From: Acidobacteria bacterium UBA2990
GTDB lineage: Bacteria; Acidobacteriota; Vicinamibacteria; Vicinamibacterales; UBA8438
DNA: 49,512 bases
Assembly (NCBI GenBank): GCA_002347025.1
Contig: DEAE01000004.1
Location: 33,569-83,080 of the forward strand
Direction of reading: 5' to 3'
In this document: positions 26,806 through 35,212 of the stretch, piece after piece
Position numbering within the stretch: the first letter of the stretch is position 1
How the letters are laid out: the number at the start of each line of letters is the position of its first letter
Translations under genes and position numbers: made by a program
The notes under the pieces: model-generated
Databases searched by the model: none
Seen by the model: the letters and a program-made list of their open reading frames with translations, nothing else
Told to the model about the DNA's origin: nothing

Positions 26806-27939
26806 CTATCCGAGCAGAGCCAACAAAGTGCCTGCGGCCACAGCGCTCCCGATAACGCCGGCGACATTGGGACCCATCGCGTGCATCAACAGATAGTTGG
26901 TTGGGTTATTGTCCTTTCCCACCTTATTGACCACCCGCGCCGCCATAGGCACCGCTGACACCCCAGCTGCACCAATTAGCGGGTTCATCGGCTCAGCGGA
27001 CACCAGATTTATCAGTCTAGCAAGCAAGACACCTGCTGCAGTCCCAATGCAAAAAGCTACTAACCCAAGTCCAAGAATCCCCAAGGTCTCAATCTGTAGG
27101 AACCCATCGGCACCTAATTTACTCCCTACGGCTAAACCCAACAGTATTGTGACAATGTTGATTAATTCGTTCTTGGCTGCGCCAGCAAGGCGGTCAGCGA
27201 CACCAGCCTCTGTCAAAAGGTTGCCAAACATCAGGGCTCCAATTAGTGGGGTAGCATCCGGAAGGAGCAACAAACATAGTCCAAACACCGTCAATGGGAA
27301 CACGATCTTTTCGACTTGTCGAACCTTCCTTAGTTGCTTCATCTCAAGCTTCCGCTCAGCCTCAGTCGTCAGCGCATTCATGATCGGAGGCTGGATAAGC
27401 GGAACCAGCGCCATATAGGAATAGGCTGCTACGGCAATTGGACCAAGCAAATCCTCTGAGAGTCTCGATGCCAAGAATATTGCGGTCGGCCCGTCGGCGC
27501 CCCCAATAATCCCGATAGCCGCGGCATCCTGAACCGAAAAATCAATTGCAGGAATGTACTGTGACAGCAGCAGCGCCCCAATCACAGTCCCAAAAATACC
27601 AAACTGCGCAGCGGCCCCCAGCAGTGCTGTCTTTGGGTTCGCCAAGAGCGGACCAAAATCCGTCATGGCTCCAACCCCCATAAAGATCAAAAGTGGAAAC
27701 AATCCGTTGGAGACACCAAGGTTGTAGATGATACCGAGAAAACCTTCCGCCTCACTTATTCCAGCTATTGGAACGTTAGCAAGCAATCCGCCGAAGCCTA
27801 TAGGAAGCAGCAACAGTGGTTCAAACTCTCTCTTTATTGCAAGGTAGATCAGGGTGAGACACACCCCGATCATGACCATGTGGCCCAACGTCAGGTTCGC
27901 AATACCCGTAGCCGTAACAAGCTTGTCGACGCTCTCCAC
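26806..27939 (-). CDS. oadB: Sodium-pumping oxaloacetate/acyl-CoA decarboxylase, beta subunit
   Basis: A 377-residue polytopic inner-membrane protein of the OadB/GcdB/MmdB family. Motifs: FPLLIFMGVGAMTDFGPLLANPKTALLGAAAQFG, GIIGGADGPTAIF (the Asp of GGADGP is the Na+-site residue in Klebsiella OadB), and NPLIGAAGVSAVPMAARVVNKV with HAMGPNVAGVIGSAVAAG at the end. It decarboxylates carboxybiotin on the alpha subunit and exports Na+. It starts with GTG, overlapping the alpha-subunit stop by one base (TAGTG), so translation is coupled. Three genes in order gamma, alpha, beta lie on the minus strand. Confidence 0.93.
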   Translation of the reverse strand: MESVDKLVTATGIANLTLGHMVMIGVCLTLIYLAIKREFEPLLLLPIGFGGLLANVPIAGISEAEGFLGIIYNLGVSNGLFPLLIFMGVGAMTDFGPLLANPKTALLGAAAQFGIFGTVIGALLLSQYIPAIDFSVQDAAAIGIIGGADGPTAIFLASRLSEDLLGPIAVAAYSYMALVPLIQPPIMNALTTEAERKLEMKQLRKVRQVEKIVFPLTVFGLCLLLLPDATPLIGALMFGNLLTEAGVADRLAGAAKNELINIVTILLGLAVGSKLGADGFLQIETLGILGLGLVAFCIGTAAGVLLARLINLVSAEPMNPLIGAAGVSAVPMAARVVNKVGKDNNPTNYLLMHAMGPNVAGVIGSAVAAGTLLALLG

Positions 27940-29738
27940 TACGCGACCACCGCCAATAGGTCTCCTGCAACTACAGTCGACCCCACACGAACATCGAAGC
28001 GGGTAACGGTGCCACTTGCCGGGGAACTCACCTCAATCTCCATCTTCAAAGCTTCAAGAACAAGCAATGTGTCTCCACTTTTGACGGAATCTCCCTCGTT
28101 GACAACGAGGCGAACCACCTTGCCTGGTAGCTCGGCTAAGACATCGGTGCCGTCACCGGCTGGACCTGCTTGACGCTCCTCGGAAGCCGTACCCACTGCC
28201 ACATCGAACGGATAATCGTGGCCGTTAACCGTCGCAGTAGTCCCCTCAATAGAAACGTTATAGACCGTGTCCTTCACCGTGACAGCATACCTATTGGAAT
28301 CTGGGGTTGTCGCTGTATTCTCCTCGGGGCCAGACTTCCGGACCATCAAGGCACCCTCCCCTTTGAGAAAGGCAACGCCTTTGTCCGTGAGACTCGCAGA
28401 AATAAAGATATTCTCGTCCGTTACCGGAAGTCCCGCAGCTACCAGCCGGCTGGTAGCTGCCCCAATGCCTTTCGTCGAATCTGCATCATTCAGTGCACGG
28501 GGATCTTCGGTCGTCGGCGGTAGACCGCTCTGCTCATGAGCGATACGAACCACTTCGGCATCTGGTGAGACTGGGGGTTTTCCAAAATAGCCAAGGACCA
28601 TCTTCCCGTACCCGTCAGCAATTCGCTTCCAGGGACCAAAAATAACGTTATTAAAAGCCTGTTGGAAATAAAACTGACTAACCGGAGTAACGGAAGTGCC
28701 AAATCCACCACGGCGAACCACCTCACTCATCGCCTTAATGACTTCAGGATACCGGTCAAGAAGGTTGTTGTCCCGCATCATCTGGGTGTTGGTGGTCAAT
28801 GCGCCACCAGGCATCGGCGAATATGGGATCCAAGGGTCGACGATCTTCGACTCCAGTGGCAACAAATAATCTTTCATACACTCCTTGAACACCTCTGAAG
28901 CTTCCAGAACCTTATCGATGTCGAGTCCAAGGTCATAGTCAGTGCCTCGTAGGGCGTGCCACATCGCGATAACATCAGGCTGTGAGGTCCCACCCGAAAC
29001 GGGAGCCATACATAAGTCAATACCATCTGCGCCAGCATCGAGGGCCGCTTTGTACTGCATGAGACTTACCCCGGCTGTCTCGTGGGTATGTAGACGGATC
29101 TCCACACTATCGCCAAGCAGTTGTCTGGCCTGTTTGATCGACTCGTAGATCTTGCTAGGTACAGAAGTACCACTCGCGTCCTTGTAACAAACGGAAGTAA
29201 ACGGCACGTCGGCGTCCAAAATTGATCGCAAAATACCCGTATAGAACTCGGGCGTGTGAGCTCCTTCACCCTTCGCGCCAGGAGGCAATTCCATAAGCGC
29301 GACAACCACCTCATGGTTGAGACCTGCATCCGCGATGCATTGACCTGAGTAGGACAGATTTCGCACGTCATTCATCGCATCAAAGTTACGAATCGTCGTA
29401 ATGCCATGCTTCTTGAACATCTTTGCGTGCAACTCAATGATGTCCGAGGGCTGGCTATCAAGACCGACAACATTCACGCCGCGCGCTAACGTTTGCAGGT
29501 TTGCATCTGGACCGGCGGCGGCACGAAACGCATCCATCATGTCAAAAGCGTCTTCGTTACAATACAGATACAGACTCTGGTATCTGGCCCCACCTCCAGC
29601 CTCGAAATGAGTGAAGCCGGCGTGGCGAGCCGCCTCGACGGCCGGAATAAAATCAGCGGTCAGCACACGGGCGCCATAGACGGACTGAAAACCGTCCCTA
29701 AAAGCAGTATTCATCACAGCAATGCGACGCTTGGCCAT
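27939..29738 (-). CDS. oadA: Biotin-dependent decarboxylase/carboxylase alpha subunit (OadA/PycB-like) with C-terminal biotin domain
   Basis: 599 residues: a carboxyltransferase TIM-barrel domain (about 1-300), a PycB/OadA-type middle domain and a biotin carrier domain with EALKM; the biotin site is Lys565. Family residues present: Arg and Asp in FRDGFQS, the lysine of CYKDASG (carbamylated in pyruvate carboxylase), and the metal histidines in LHTHETAG. The first motif reads RDGFQS instead of the usual RDAHQS, and GGGARYQSLYLYCNED differs from the common WGGATFD form, as in a divergent branch known from epsilonproteobacterial PycB-like proteins. With adjacent beta and gamma subunits the oxaloacetate decarboxylase reading is best; methylmalonyl-CoA or another substrate is possible. 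ATG 29738, with AGGATAG upstream. Confidence 0.9.
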   Translation of the reverse strand: MAKRRIAVMNTAFRDGFQSVYGARVLTADFIPAVEAARHAGFTHFEAGGGARYQSLYLYCNEDAFDMMDAFRAAAGPDANLQTLARGVNVVGLDSQPSDIIELHAKMFKKHGITTIRNFDAMNDVRNLSYSGQCIADAGLNHEVVVALMELPPGAKGEGAHTPEFYTGILRSILDADVPFTSVCYKDASGTSVPSKIYESIKQARQLLGDSVEIRLHTHETAGVSLMQYKAALDAGADGIDLCMAPVSGGTSQPDVIAMWHALRGTDYDLGLDIDKVLEASEVFKECMKDYLLPLESKIVDPWIPYSPMPGGALTTNTQMMRDNNLLDRYPEVIKAMSEVVRRGGFGTSVTPVSQFYFQQAFNNVIFGPWKRIADGYGKMVLGYFGKPPVSPDAEVVRIAHEQSGLPPTTEDPRALNDADSTKGIGAATSRLVAAGLPVTDENIFISASLTDKGVAFLKGEGALMVRKSGPEENTATTPDSNRYAVTVKDTVYNVSIEGTTATVNGHDYPFDVAVGTASEERQAGPAGDGTDVLAELPGKVVRLVVNEGDSVKSGDTLLVLEALKMEIEVSSPASGTVTRFDVRVGSTVVAGDLLAVVA

Positions 29739-29746
29739 GGTCTATC

Positions 29747-29977
29747 CTATCGCTGTCTGTGAGCTTCAACTACAGCCAGCACGACAGCGATTTCTTCTTT
29801 CCCTGAAGAGCCAGAGAGATTCTCCGGCGAACTCGGTGCAATTACCTGGTCAGGCCACTGATCGCCGAACTCCTCAAAAATTCGAGCCGATCCCTGGAGC
29901 ACAGCTACCAACAATGCCAGAAAGCTAAACACCGTCGTCATGCCGACCACCATTAAGTTCAATCCTTCTAGCAGCAT
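29747..29977 (-). CDS. oadG: Small gamma subunit of the sodium-pumping decarboxylase (OadG-like)
   Basis: A 76-residue protein with one N-terminal membrane helix (LNLMVVGMTTVFSFLALLVAVLQG) and a short polar tail. The G-M-x-x-V-F-x-x-L pattern in the helix is typical of OadG, which holds the alpha and beta subunits together. The alpha subunit begins 8 bases downstream. AAGGGA lies about 8 bases before the ATG at 29977. The tail lacks the His-rich end of Klebsiella OadG. Confidence 0.82.
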   Translation of the reverse strand: MLLEGLNLMVVGMTTVFSFLALLVAVLQGSARIFEEFGDQWPDQVIAPSSPENLSGSSGKEEIAVVLAVVEAHRQR

Positions 29978-30125
29978 TGAAGGTCCCTTCCAGAATGTTT
30001 AGGGGAGGTTCATTTTGCCACACTTAGCCTTAATGAGCACTATGAGCCTGGCATGCTTCCCGTTAACTTCTTGGTACTGTTCATCCCCCTAGGCAACTGT
30101 CGCAACGTGACCTTGAACGACCCAA

Positions 30126-30689
30126 TTAGTCCACGTGTCGATGCTTAATCACCTGTGCCCAAAGTACAGAAAACAAACAGTAGCCAAGAAAACAATAGAA
30201 CCCTGGCCCAAGCGTCGAGGTCACATGAGTCTCCATCTCGACCTCAATTGGAGGCAAAATGGCAACGGATACACTAAAACTGGTCGCTTGCACTTGATCC
30301 CGAGTGGCCAGAAACGCCAAAAACACCGCTACCACAAACACATCGGCCATCGACCACTTCCCAATAAGGTCCACCACCCACACCAACCACTGCCGGATCC
30401 TGTCTGTTGCCGTGTAAACCGCGAGTAGCAGCATCGAACCCTTCGCCAAAGGCACGATGATGCTGAACAACAAGATAAGAAAGGACACCAGTTGATCGCC
30501 GGAGTTCCACAATTCGTCGACTGTACCCAAAATGGAACGACTCTGTTCATACACCGTCACCATCACAGGTTCCGAGATAATCTCAGCCGCAACCTGCGAC
30601 CTGATCACAACACCATAAATAGGCAGAGTCACGCCAGGAATGAGCAGAAGAACATTCAACAAGGTGAGTGCTACGATGCCTCGCTTCAC
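30126..30689 (-). CDS. PqiA-like integral membrane protein
   Basis: A 187-residue inner-membrane protein with about four hydrophobic segments. The opening LTLLNVLLLIPGVTLPIYGV, the middle SIIVPLAKGSMLLL and the block GKWSMADVFVVA are typical of the PqiA/paraquat-inducible A family, which works with MCE-type lipid transport systems in proteobacteria. This is a single-module version; canonical PqiA has two modules and zinc-ribbon cysteines that are missing here. It starts with GTG one base after the stop of the upstream coiled-coil gene, so the two are probably translated together. No PqiB/MCE gene lies nearby. Confidence 0.78.
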   Translation of the reverse strand: MKRGIVALTLLNVLLLIPGVTLPIYGVVIRSQVAAEIISEPVMVTVYEQSRSILGTVDELWNSGDQLVSFLILLFSIIVPLAKGSMLLLAVYTATDRIRQWLVWVVDLIGKWSMADVFVVAVFLAFLATRDQVQATSFSVSVAILPPIEVEMETHVTSTLGPGFYCFLGYCLFSVLWAQVIKHRHVD

Positions 30690-30690
30690 C

Positions 30691-30993
30691 TCACTCTACT
30701 CCCTCTCGAATGGATTCGATTTTCTTGTCACGAGACGAGGCAAGCTGCCGGAGATCACGTCGATGGTTTGCTTCGAGCTCCAGCCGAGCATCAGGCTCAA
30801 ACGTTCCCACCAACGTTGACCGATAGAGTATTTCAGCCTCAGCCACTTTAGCCTCATAGTCTCGCCGCGCTTCGCCAATGGCCGTCTTCTGCTGTTCAGT
30901 TAACGCTGCGGATGCTTCCCCCTGTTCGGCGTCCTGTCGGCGAAGCCGATCCATTGCCAGTTCGATTGCACTTTTTGGAGCTTCGTGTGACAC
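30691..30993 (-). CDS. Small coiled-coil protein of unknown function, coupled to the PqiA-like gene
   Basis: A 100-residue hydrophilic protein with no signal or membrane segment; long runs of Ala, Glu, Arg and Lys in heptad-like spacing suggest helix or coiled coil from about residue 10 to the end. It starts with GTG after GAGAG. It ends one base before the PqiA-like start, so the pair is likely an operon. I recognise no domain. Confidence 0.6.
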   Translation of the reverse strand: MSHEAPKSAIELAMDRLRRQDAEQGEASAALTEQQKTAIGEARRDYEAKVAEAEILYRSTLVGTFEPDARLELEANHRRDLRQLASSRDKKIESIREGVE

Positions 30994-31174
30994 TGCTCTC
31001 TTCTCCTAGTCTCAAACCCAGCATTTAACCCTAGTTCCAACCCGAAACGACCAAAATTATAGCTTGGGTTACCATAAACTCCAGTTCCTGCCGCTCTATC
31101 TGAGGCCACTCTGTTCTTGGTCTACCTCTTAGCTCCTGCACATCCATAGCCCCTAGCAAGGTAGGATAAACAGG

Positions 31175-32563
31175 ATGAGCACCATTCCGCGTCGAGTTCT
31201 CCTAAAGTCCCTCTGGACCCCAGTCCTAACAGCGAGACGTGCCCGAGCACAGGCACCAGAGGTTCACCTTCCCAGGCCACTCTCTCCAGGCGCCACCACC
31301 CACGACTGGCCATCATTTCTTGGCCCGACTCACAACGCGGTGTCCACCGAGACCCATCTCAGTCGAATACTCCCTCCGCCACTAGTCTGGGAGATGGAAA
31401 AAGGTGCCGGCTACACCTCACCTGCAATAGCTGGAAACCATCTCGTATTCTTTCATCGCGTAGACGACCGTGAAGTAATTGAATGCCGCCATCCAGAAAC
31501 AGGAACACTCCAGTGGGATTTCCGCTACACCTCTGAGTACCGGGATCGCTATGGCTATAACAATGGCCCCAGGTCAAGCCCTGTTATCGCCGGACACCGA
31601 GTCTACACAATGGGTGCTGAAGGGAAACTCTTCTGCTTCGATCTTGACACTGGTAGCGGCTTGTGGAGTCGAGATCTTTCCGAAGACTATGGAGTTCGCC
31701 AAGATTTTTTCGGTACAGCATCAACCCCTCTGGTGGTCGACGACCGACTAATAGTAAACGTGGGGGCTCCAGAGGGCCCCTGCGTGGTTGCCTTCGACGC
31801 AACTACTGGGAACGAGATCTGGCAGAGCGGTGAATGGGGGCCGAGTTACGCGTCACCGGTCCCGGCTATCATGCACGGCGAGAAGCGGGTGTTCGTTTTT
31901 GCAGGCGGCGAATCCACCCCCCCAAGTGGTGGTCTACTCTCAATCAATCCAGCCAATGGTGCTATAGACTTTGCATTTCCGTTTCGAAGTCGAACCTACG
32001 AGTCCGTCAACGCCTCCTGCCCTGTTATCTTTGACGATCGAGTGTTCATCTCGGCCAGCTACCGTACGGGGGGTGCCTTGCTTCGGGTACTACCAAATTT
32101 CACGCACGAGGTCGTATGGACCACCCAAGAGTTCGCCCTCCACTTCAACACGGCAATCTACCGTGATGGGTACCTCTACGGCTTCGACGGACGCAACCAA
32201 GGTGACGCGTCTTTAGCATGCGTCGACGCAATCGATGGGACAGTTATCTGGCGTGAAGCCCCACAGTGGACCGAAACCTTCGATCAGGGCGGCCGACAAC
32301 GCCAGGCAATTCTAGGAATGGCTAGAGGATCCCTACTTGCAGTCGACGACCAATTCTTGGCTCTGGGAGAGCTAGGCCACCTATCGTGGCTAGACCTGAG
32401 TCCAGCTGGCTATCGTGAAGTCGCTCGGACGTGGTTAGCCGCTGCCAGTGAATCCTGGACCTTGCCTGTCTTAAGCCGTGGCCTCCTTTATGTTGTGCAG
32501 AACACCAGAGACCTGCTGACTGGGGCTGGTCCTTGCCTACGCTGCTTTGACCTCAGAGCATAA
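31175..32563 (+). CDS. Exported PQQ-like beta-propeller protein, probable Tat signal
   Basis: A 462-residue propeller protein with PQQ/BamB blades (HPETGTLQWDFRY, FDLDTGSGLWSRDL, FDATTGNEIWQ, VDAIDGTVIWREA). The N-terminus MSTIPRRVLLKSLWTPVLTARRARA has twin arginines before a weakly hydrophobic stretch, suggesting Tat export. Mature opening HDWPSFLGPTHN resembles the WPxFxGP start of secreted acidobacterial propellers. The catalytic residues and Cys pair of quinoprotein dehydrogenases are absent. It is divergent from the PqiA pair (182 bp) and stands alone; role unknown. Confidence 0.8.
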   Translation: MSTIPRRVLLKSLWTPVLTARRARAQAPEVHLPRPLSPGATTHDWPSFLGPTHNAVSTETHLSRILPPPLVWEMEKGAGYTSPAIAGNHLVFFHRVDDREVIECRHPETGTLQWDFRYTSEYRDRYGYNNGPRSSPVIAGHRVYTMGAEGKLFCFDLDTGSGLWSRDLSEDYGVRQDFFGTASTPLVVDDRLIVNVGAPEGPCVVAFDATTGNEIWQSGEWGPSYASPVPAIMHGEKRVFVFAGGESTPPSGGLLSINPANGAIDFAFPFRSRTYESVNASCPVIFDDRVFISASYRTGGALLRVLPNFTHEVVWTTQEFALHFNTAIYRDGYLYGFDGRNQGDASLACVDAIDGTVIWREAPQWTETFDQGGRQRQAILGMARGSLLAVDDQFLALGELGHLSWLDLSPAGYREVARTWLAAASESWTLPVLSRGLLYVVQNTRDLLTGAGPCLRCFDLRA

Positions 32564-32877
32564 CTTGCAGCCATGATGTCGCTTCCGCCCCAAGACCGAG
32601 CCAGAACACCATAAAGAGACCACGGCAAGGCAAATGTCTCTTCTACCCTTGAGTAGTCCTTCGGAGGCCGAACAAATACAAACCACCAGAAACAATTCCT
32701 GAACAGAGTTACACCTGATACGATTAGTCCATCTACCACCGCAAGGGTAAGAGACCATCCGGTTAGAAATCGAGTAACCTCTACTCCTGAGGGTATCTTG
32801 GAGCCTTGCAGAGACCAAATTCGCAGGAATGCGAAAGGTATGCATAAAACACTAAACAGAAATAACCACCTTTCCAT
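32488..32877 (-). CDS. Doubtful membrane protein ORF opposite the end of the propeller gene
   Basis: This minus-strand frame spans most of the 404-bp gap 32564-32967 and overlaps the propeller's 3' end by 76 bases. It codes for MERWLFLFSVLCIPFAFLRIWSL, a second hydrophobic stretch GWSLTLAVVDGLIVSGVTLF and FWWFVFVRPP, about 129 residues. No ribosome-binding site was identified and no family recognised. It may be a small membrane protein, a decayed gene, or chance; otherwise the gap holds nothing I can name. Confidence 0.25.
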   Translation of the reverse strand: MERWLFLFSVLCIPFAFLRIWSLQGSKIPSGVEVTRFLTGWSLTLAVVDGLIVSGVTLFRNCFWWFVFVRPPKDYSRVEETFALPWSLYGVLARSWGGSDIMAASYALRSKQRRQGPAPVSRSLVFCTT

Positions 32878-32967
32878 CGTGCTACAGCCACAAAGGCATA
32901 CCAGGATACCTAGTAACCTCATTTCAAAACCAGGCCTCCTCGTCACCAGCAACGAGCATTACTAAAC

Positions 32968-33654
32968 GTGCATCCACAACACACTGAACCACGAGCCGCT
33001 CACCCTCCAACGCTTGTGTTGATCCCAACCGCAGTCGAACAGCAGCACCTAGCCCTGCAGCCGGACTTTGGCAAGGATGCAATCTACGAGTTGTGTGGGT
33101 TTGGACCAGTCGCCGCCGCAGCCTCTACCGCCCACCTGCTCGCACAACATAAGCCAAATCGAGTAGTCCTTCTAGGTATCGCCGGGACCTTATATCCTCG
33201 CGGTTTACCAATAGCGACAGCAGCGGTCTTTCCGTCAGTCACACTAGACGGTGTGGGAGTCGGCACCTCATCCGACTTTATTTCGGCTACTGACCTTGGG
33301 TTTCATCATTCCAAGGCCTCCGCAACTGATCATGCGGATCCTTTAGGCCAGTTGCCTCTGGAAACTCCCGCTTCGACCGCAGCGGGCCACCTCGTCACAT
33401 GTTGTGCCGCCTCCGCTTCTCCAGACGAAGCGAAACAGCGACGAGAGCGGTTCCCAGAGGCGGTGGCAGAGGACATGGAAGGGTTTGGGGTCGCCCTAGC
33501 TTGCCGAATAGCCGGTATCCGGGTCACCATCGTGCGGGGAATCTCCAACGAAGTCGGAAACCGCGATCGTGAACTCTGGCAAATCTCCGATGCACTCGCC
33601 GCGGCTTGGGCAATAGGGCGTGACCTTATCAACCGTCCTAACTGGAGCACATAG
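32968..33654 (+). CDS. mqnB: Futalosine hydrolase
   Basis: A 228-residue nucleoside-phosphorylase-fold protein of the MqnB family, which cleaves futalosine to dehypoxanthinyl futalosine and hypoxanthine in the futalosine route to menaquinone. Supporting blocks: LVLIPTAVEQQHL at the start, CGFGPVAAAAST, LLGIAGTLYPRGLPI, EDMEGFGVALACRIAGI (ribose-binding region) and VRGISNEVGNRDRELWQ near the end. Start is GTG 32968 without a strong ribosome-binding site. The next gene, mqnD, follows after 40 bases, which supports the pathway assignment. The first and middle steps (MqnA, MqnC, MqnE) are not in this window. Confidence 0.9.
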   Translation: MHPQHTEPRAAHPPTLVLIPTAVEQQHLALQPDFGKDAIYELCGFGPVAAAASTAHLLAQHKPNRVVLLGIAGTLYPRGLPIATAAVFPSVTLDGVGVGTSSDFISATDLGFHHSKASATDHADPLGQLPLETPASTAAGHLVTCCAASASPDEAKQRRERFPEAVAEDMEGFGVALACRIAGIRVTIVRGISNEVGNRDRELWQISDALAAAWAIGRDLINRPNWST

Positions 33655-33694
33655 CGACAAGATGAAATAACACTCCCCCCAAAGGAGTAGTCCC

Positions 33695-34552
33695 GTGCAA
33701 CGGATTCATTTAGGGATTTCTACATGCCCAAACGACACCTTTGCCTTTCACGGTATTCTGACCGGAAAGGTCTCTCTTCGCGGCCTCGACCTGCGCATTG
33801 AATTGCTCGATGTCGAAGCTCTGAACCGACGCCTTTTCGCTGGTGATTTTGACGTAGCAAAAGCCAGCTTTCATGCGGCACTCCTGCTGGCCGACGAACT
33901 AGGAGTTTTACCTGTCGGCTCTGCGCTGGGCTTCGGGGTCGGCCCTCTACTATTGGCCTCTAAAACTGGAACCCATCCCCGTGCTCCAATTGTCGCCGGT
34001 GGCAGTACTCGACCAGCCAAGGTACTGGGACCGGGTCTGCACACCACCGCCACTCTTCTCTACAAACTATTTCACTCCGGAGAGGGCCAACTCCAGCAAA
34101 CTGTCTTCTCGAACATCATGCCGGCCCTGAAGGCTCATACAGCCGATTTTGGGATATGTATCCACGAAGGCCGCTTCACCTGGAAACGACATGGCTTAGC
34201 CCTAGTTGAGGATTTGGGCACAGCCTGGGAGAAAACCACCTCCGTGCCTCTCCCACTCGGAGGAATCCTAGCACGCCATCGGCTCGGAGATGAAACCATT
34301 CAGAAGGTTAGTAACATACTCAACGATTCCCTCGACTATGGCCTAGCCCACCGCATCGAAACCATCCCCACCATGCAACGATATGCGCAGGAACTCACTG
34401 AAGAGATAATGCTTCAACATGTCGATCTTTACGTTAATCAATGGACCAAGGATCTTGGTACACTCGGACGGAACGCCCTACTCCAACTAAATCAGCAAGT
34501 GACCACTGCGGGACTGTTGCCACCCGGGAGCCTAGCCTTGAAAGTGTTCTGA
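33695..34552 (+). CDS. mqnD: 1,4-dihydroxy-6-naphthoate synthase
   Basis: A 285-residue MqnD protein: opening LGISTCPNDTFAFHGILTGKV, substrate-binding-protein-like fold with DVAKASFHAALLLAD, FGVGPLLLAS, and FGICIHEGRFTW containing the conserved His. It turns cyclic dehypoxanthinyl futalosine into 1,4-dihydroxy-6-naphthoate in menaquinone synthesis. GTG start at 33695 with AAGGAG 8 bases upstream. Forms a two-gene unit with mqnB. Confidence 0.93.
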   Translation: MQRIHLGISTCPNDTFAFHGILTGKVSLRGLDLRIELLDVEALNRRLFAGDFDVAKASFHAALLLADELGVLPVGSALGFGVGPLLLASKTGTHPRAPIVAGGSTRPAKVLGPGLHTTATLLYKLFHSGEGQLQQTVFSNIMPALKAHTADFGICIHEGRFTWKRHGLALVEDLGTAWEKTTSVPLPLGGILARHRLGDETIQKVSNILNDSLDYGLAHRIETIPTMQRYAQELTEEIMLQHVDLYVNQWTKDLGTLGRNALLQLNQQVTTAGLLPPGSLALKVF

Positions 34553-34573
34553 GAAATTGATAAACAGGATCAG

Positions 34574-34589
34574 TAGAACAGTGGTTCTA
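34574..34589. terminator. Possible terminator hairpin between mqnD and the DUF423 gene
   Basis: An exact 6-bp stem (tagaac / gttcta) with a 4-base loop lies in the 68-bp gap between converging genes. The T-run is poor, so terminator identity is uncertain. Confidence 0.3.
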
Positions 34590-34620
34590 TTCCTGCCGCT
34601 ACCTGCTAGCCCCAAACCCA

Positions 34621-34992
34621 CTAGCTAGCCCGAAGCACGCCAACTACCAGGGCCGTCCAACCGGCCAAAAAACACAGCCCCCCGATAGGAGTGATGGCAC
34701 CCAACCACCTGGTGCCCGTGAGCGCCAGTAAATAGAGGCTTCCCGAGAAGACTACTATACCGGCCAGCAAAAACCATCCAGCAGAACTAGTCCAAGCATT
34801 AGGCCACCGAGAGACAGCCCATGCGACGGCTAGTAACCCGAGTGCATGATTCAGGTGATAACGCACCCCAGTCTCATAGACCGCCAGCATGTCTGGGGTC
34901 AGCCGATCACGTAACCCATGAGCTCCAAAGGCACCCAGTAACACCCCCAGCCCGCAAAGCGTAGCCCCAGTCACAAACCAACCAGCTACCAT
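34621..34992 (-). CDS. DUF423 family small membrane protein
   Basis: A 123-residue inner-membrane protein with four hydrophobic segments. The family signature GAFGAHGLRDRL (21-32), YETGVRYHLNHALGLL (39-55) and FSGSLYLLALTGTRWLGAITPIGG (about 82-104) is intact. The family (YgdD in E. coli) has no assigned function. AGGAGG lies 6 bases before the ATG at 34992. It stands alone. Confidence 0.9.
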   Translation of the reverse strand: MVAGWFVTGATLCGLGVLLGAFGAHGLRDRLTPDMLAVYETGVRYHLNHALGLLAVAWAVSRWPNAWTSSAGWFLLAGIVVFSGSLYLLALTGTRWLGAITPIGGLCFLAGWTALVVGVLRAS

Positions 34993-35212
34993 GACAACCT
35001 CCTAGCAGCCTCACCAAAATGGTTCTAGAGTCACGCCAACACCGTTCCTGCTGGCTCTAACTACTGGCTGTTTGGTTTTTTACCACCTCGAGGGTATGTT
35101 CTGAATAGAAAAGCAACCAACATGAGAGGGCAAAGAACCACCAAATTTGGACAGCAAAATCAGTCAAAAGTGCGTCAAAAATTGCGGTTCTCCCGCACTG
35201 TAACTCGGCGCT

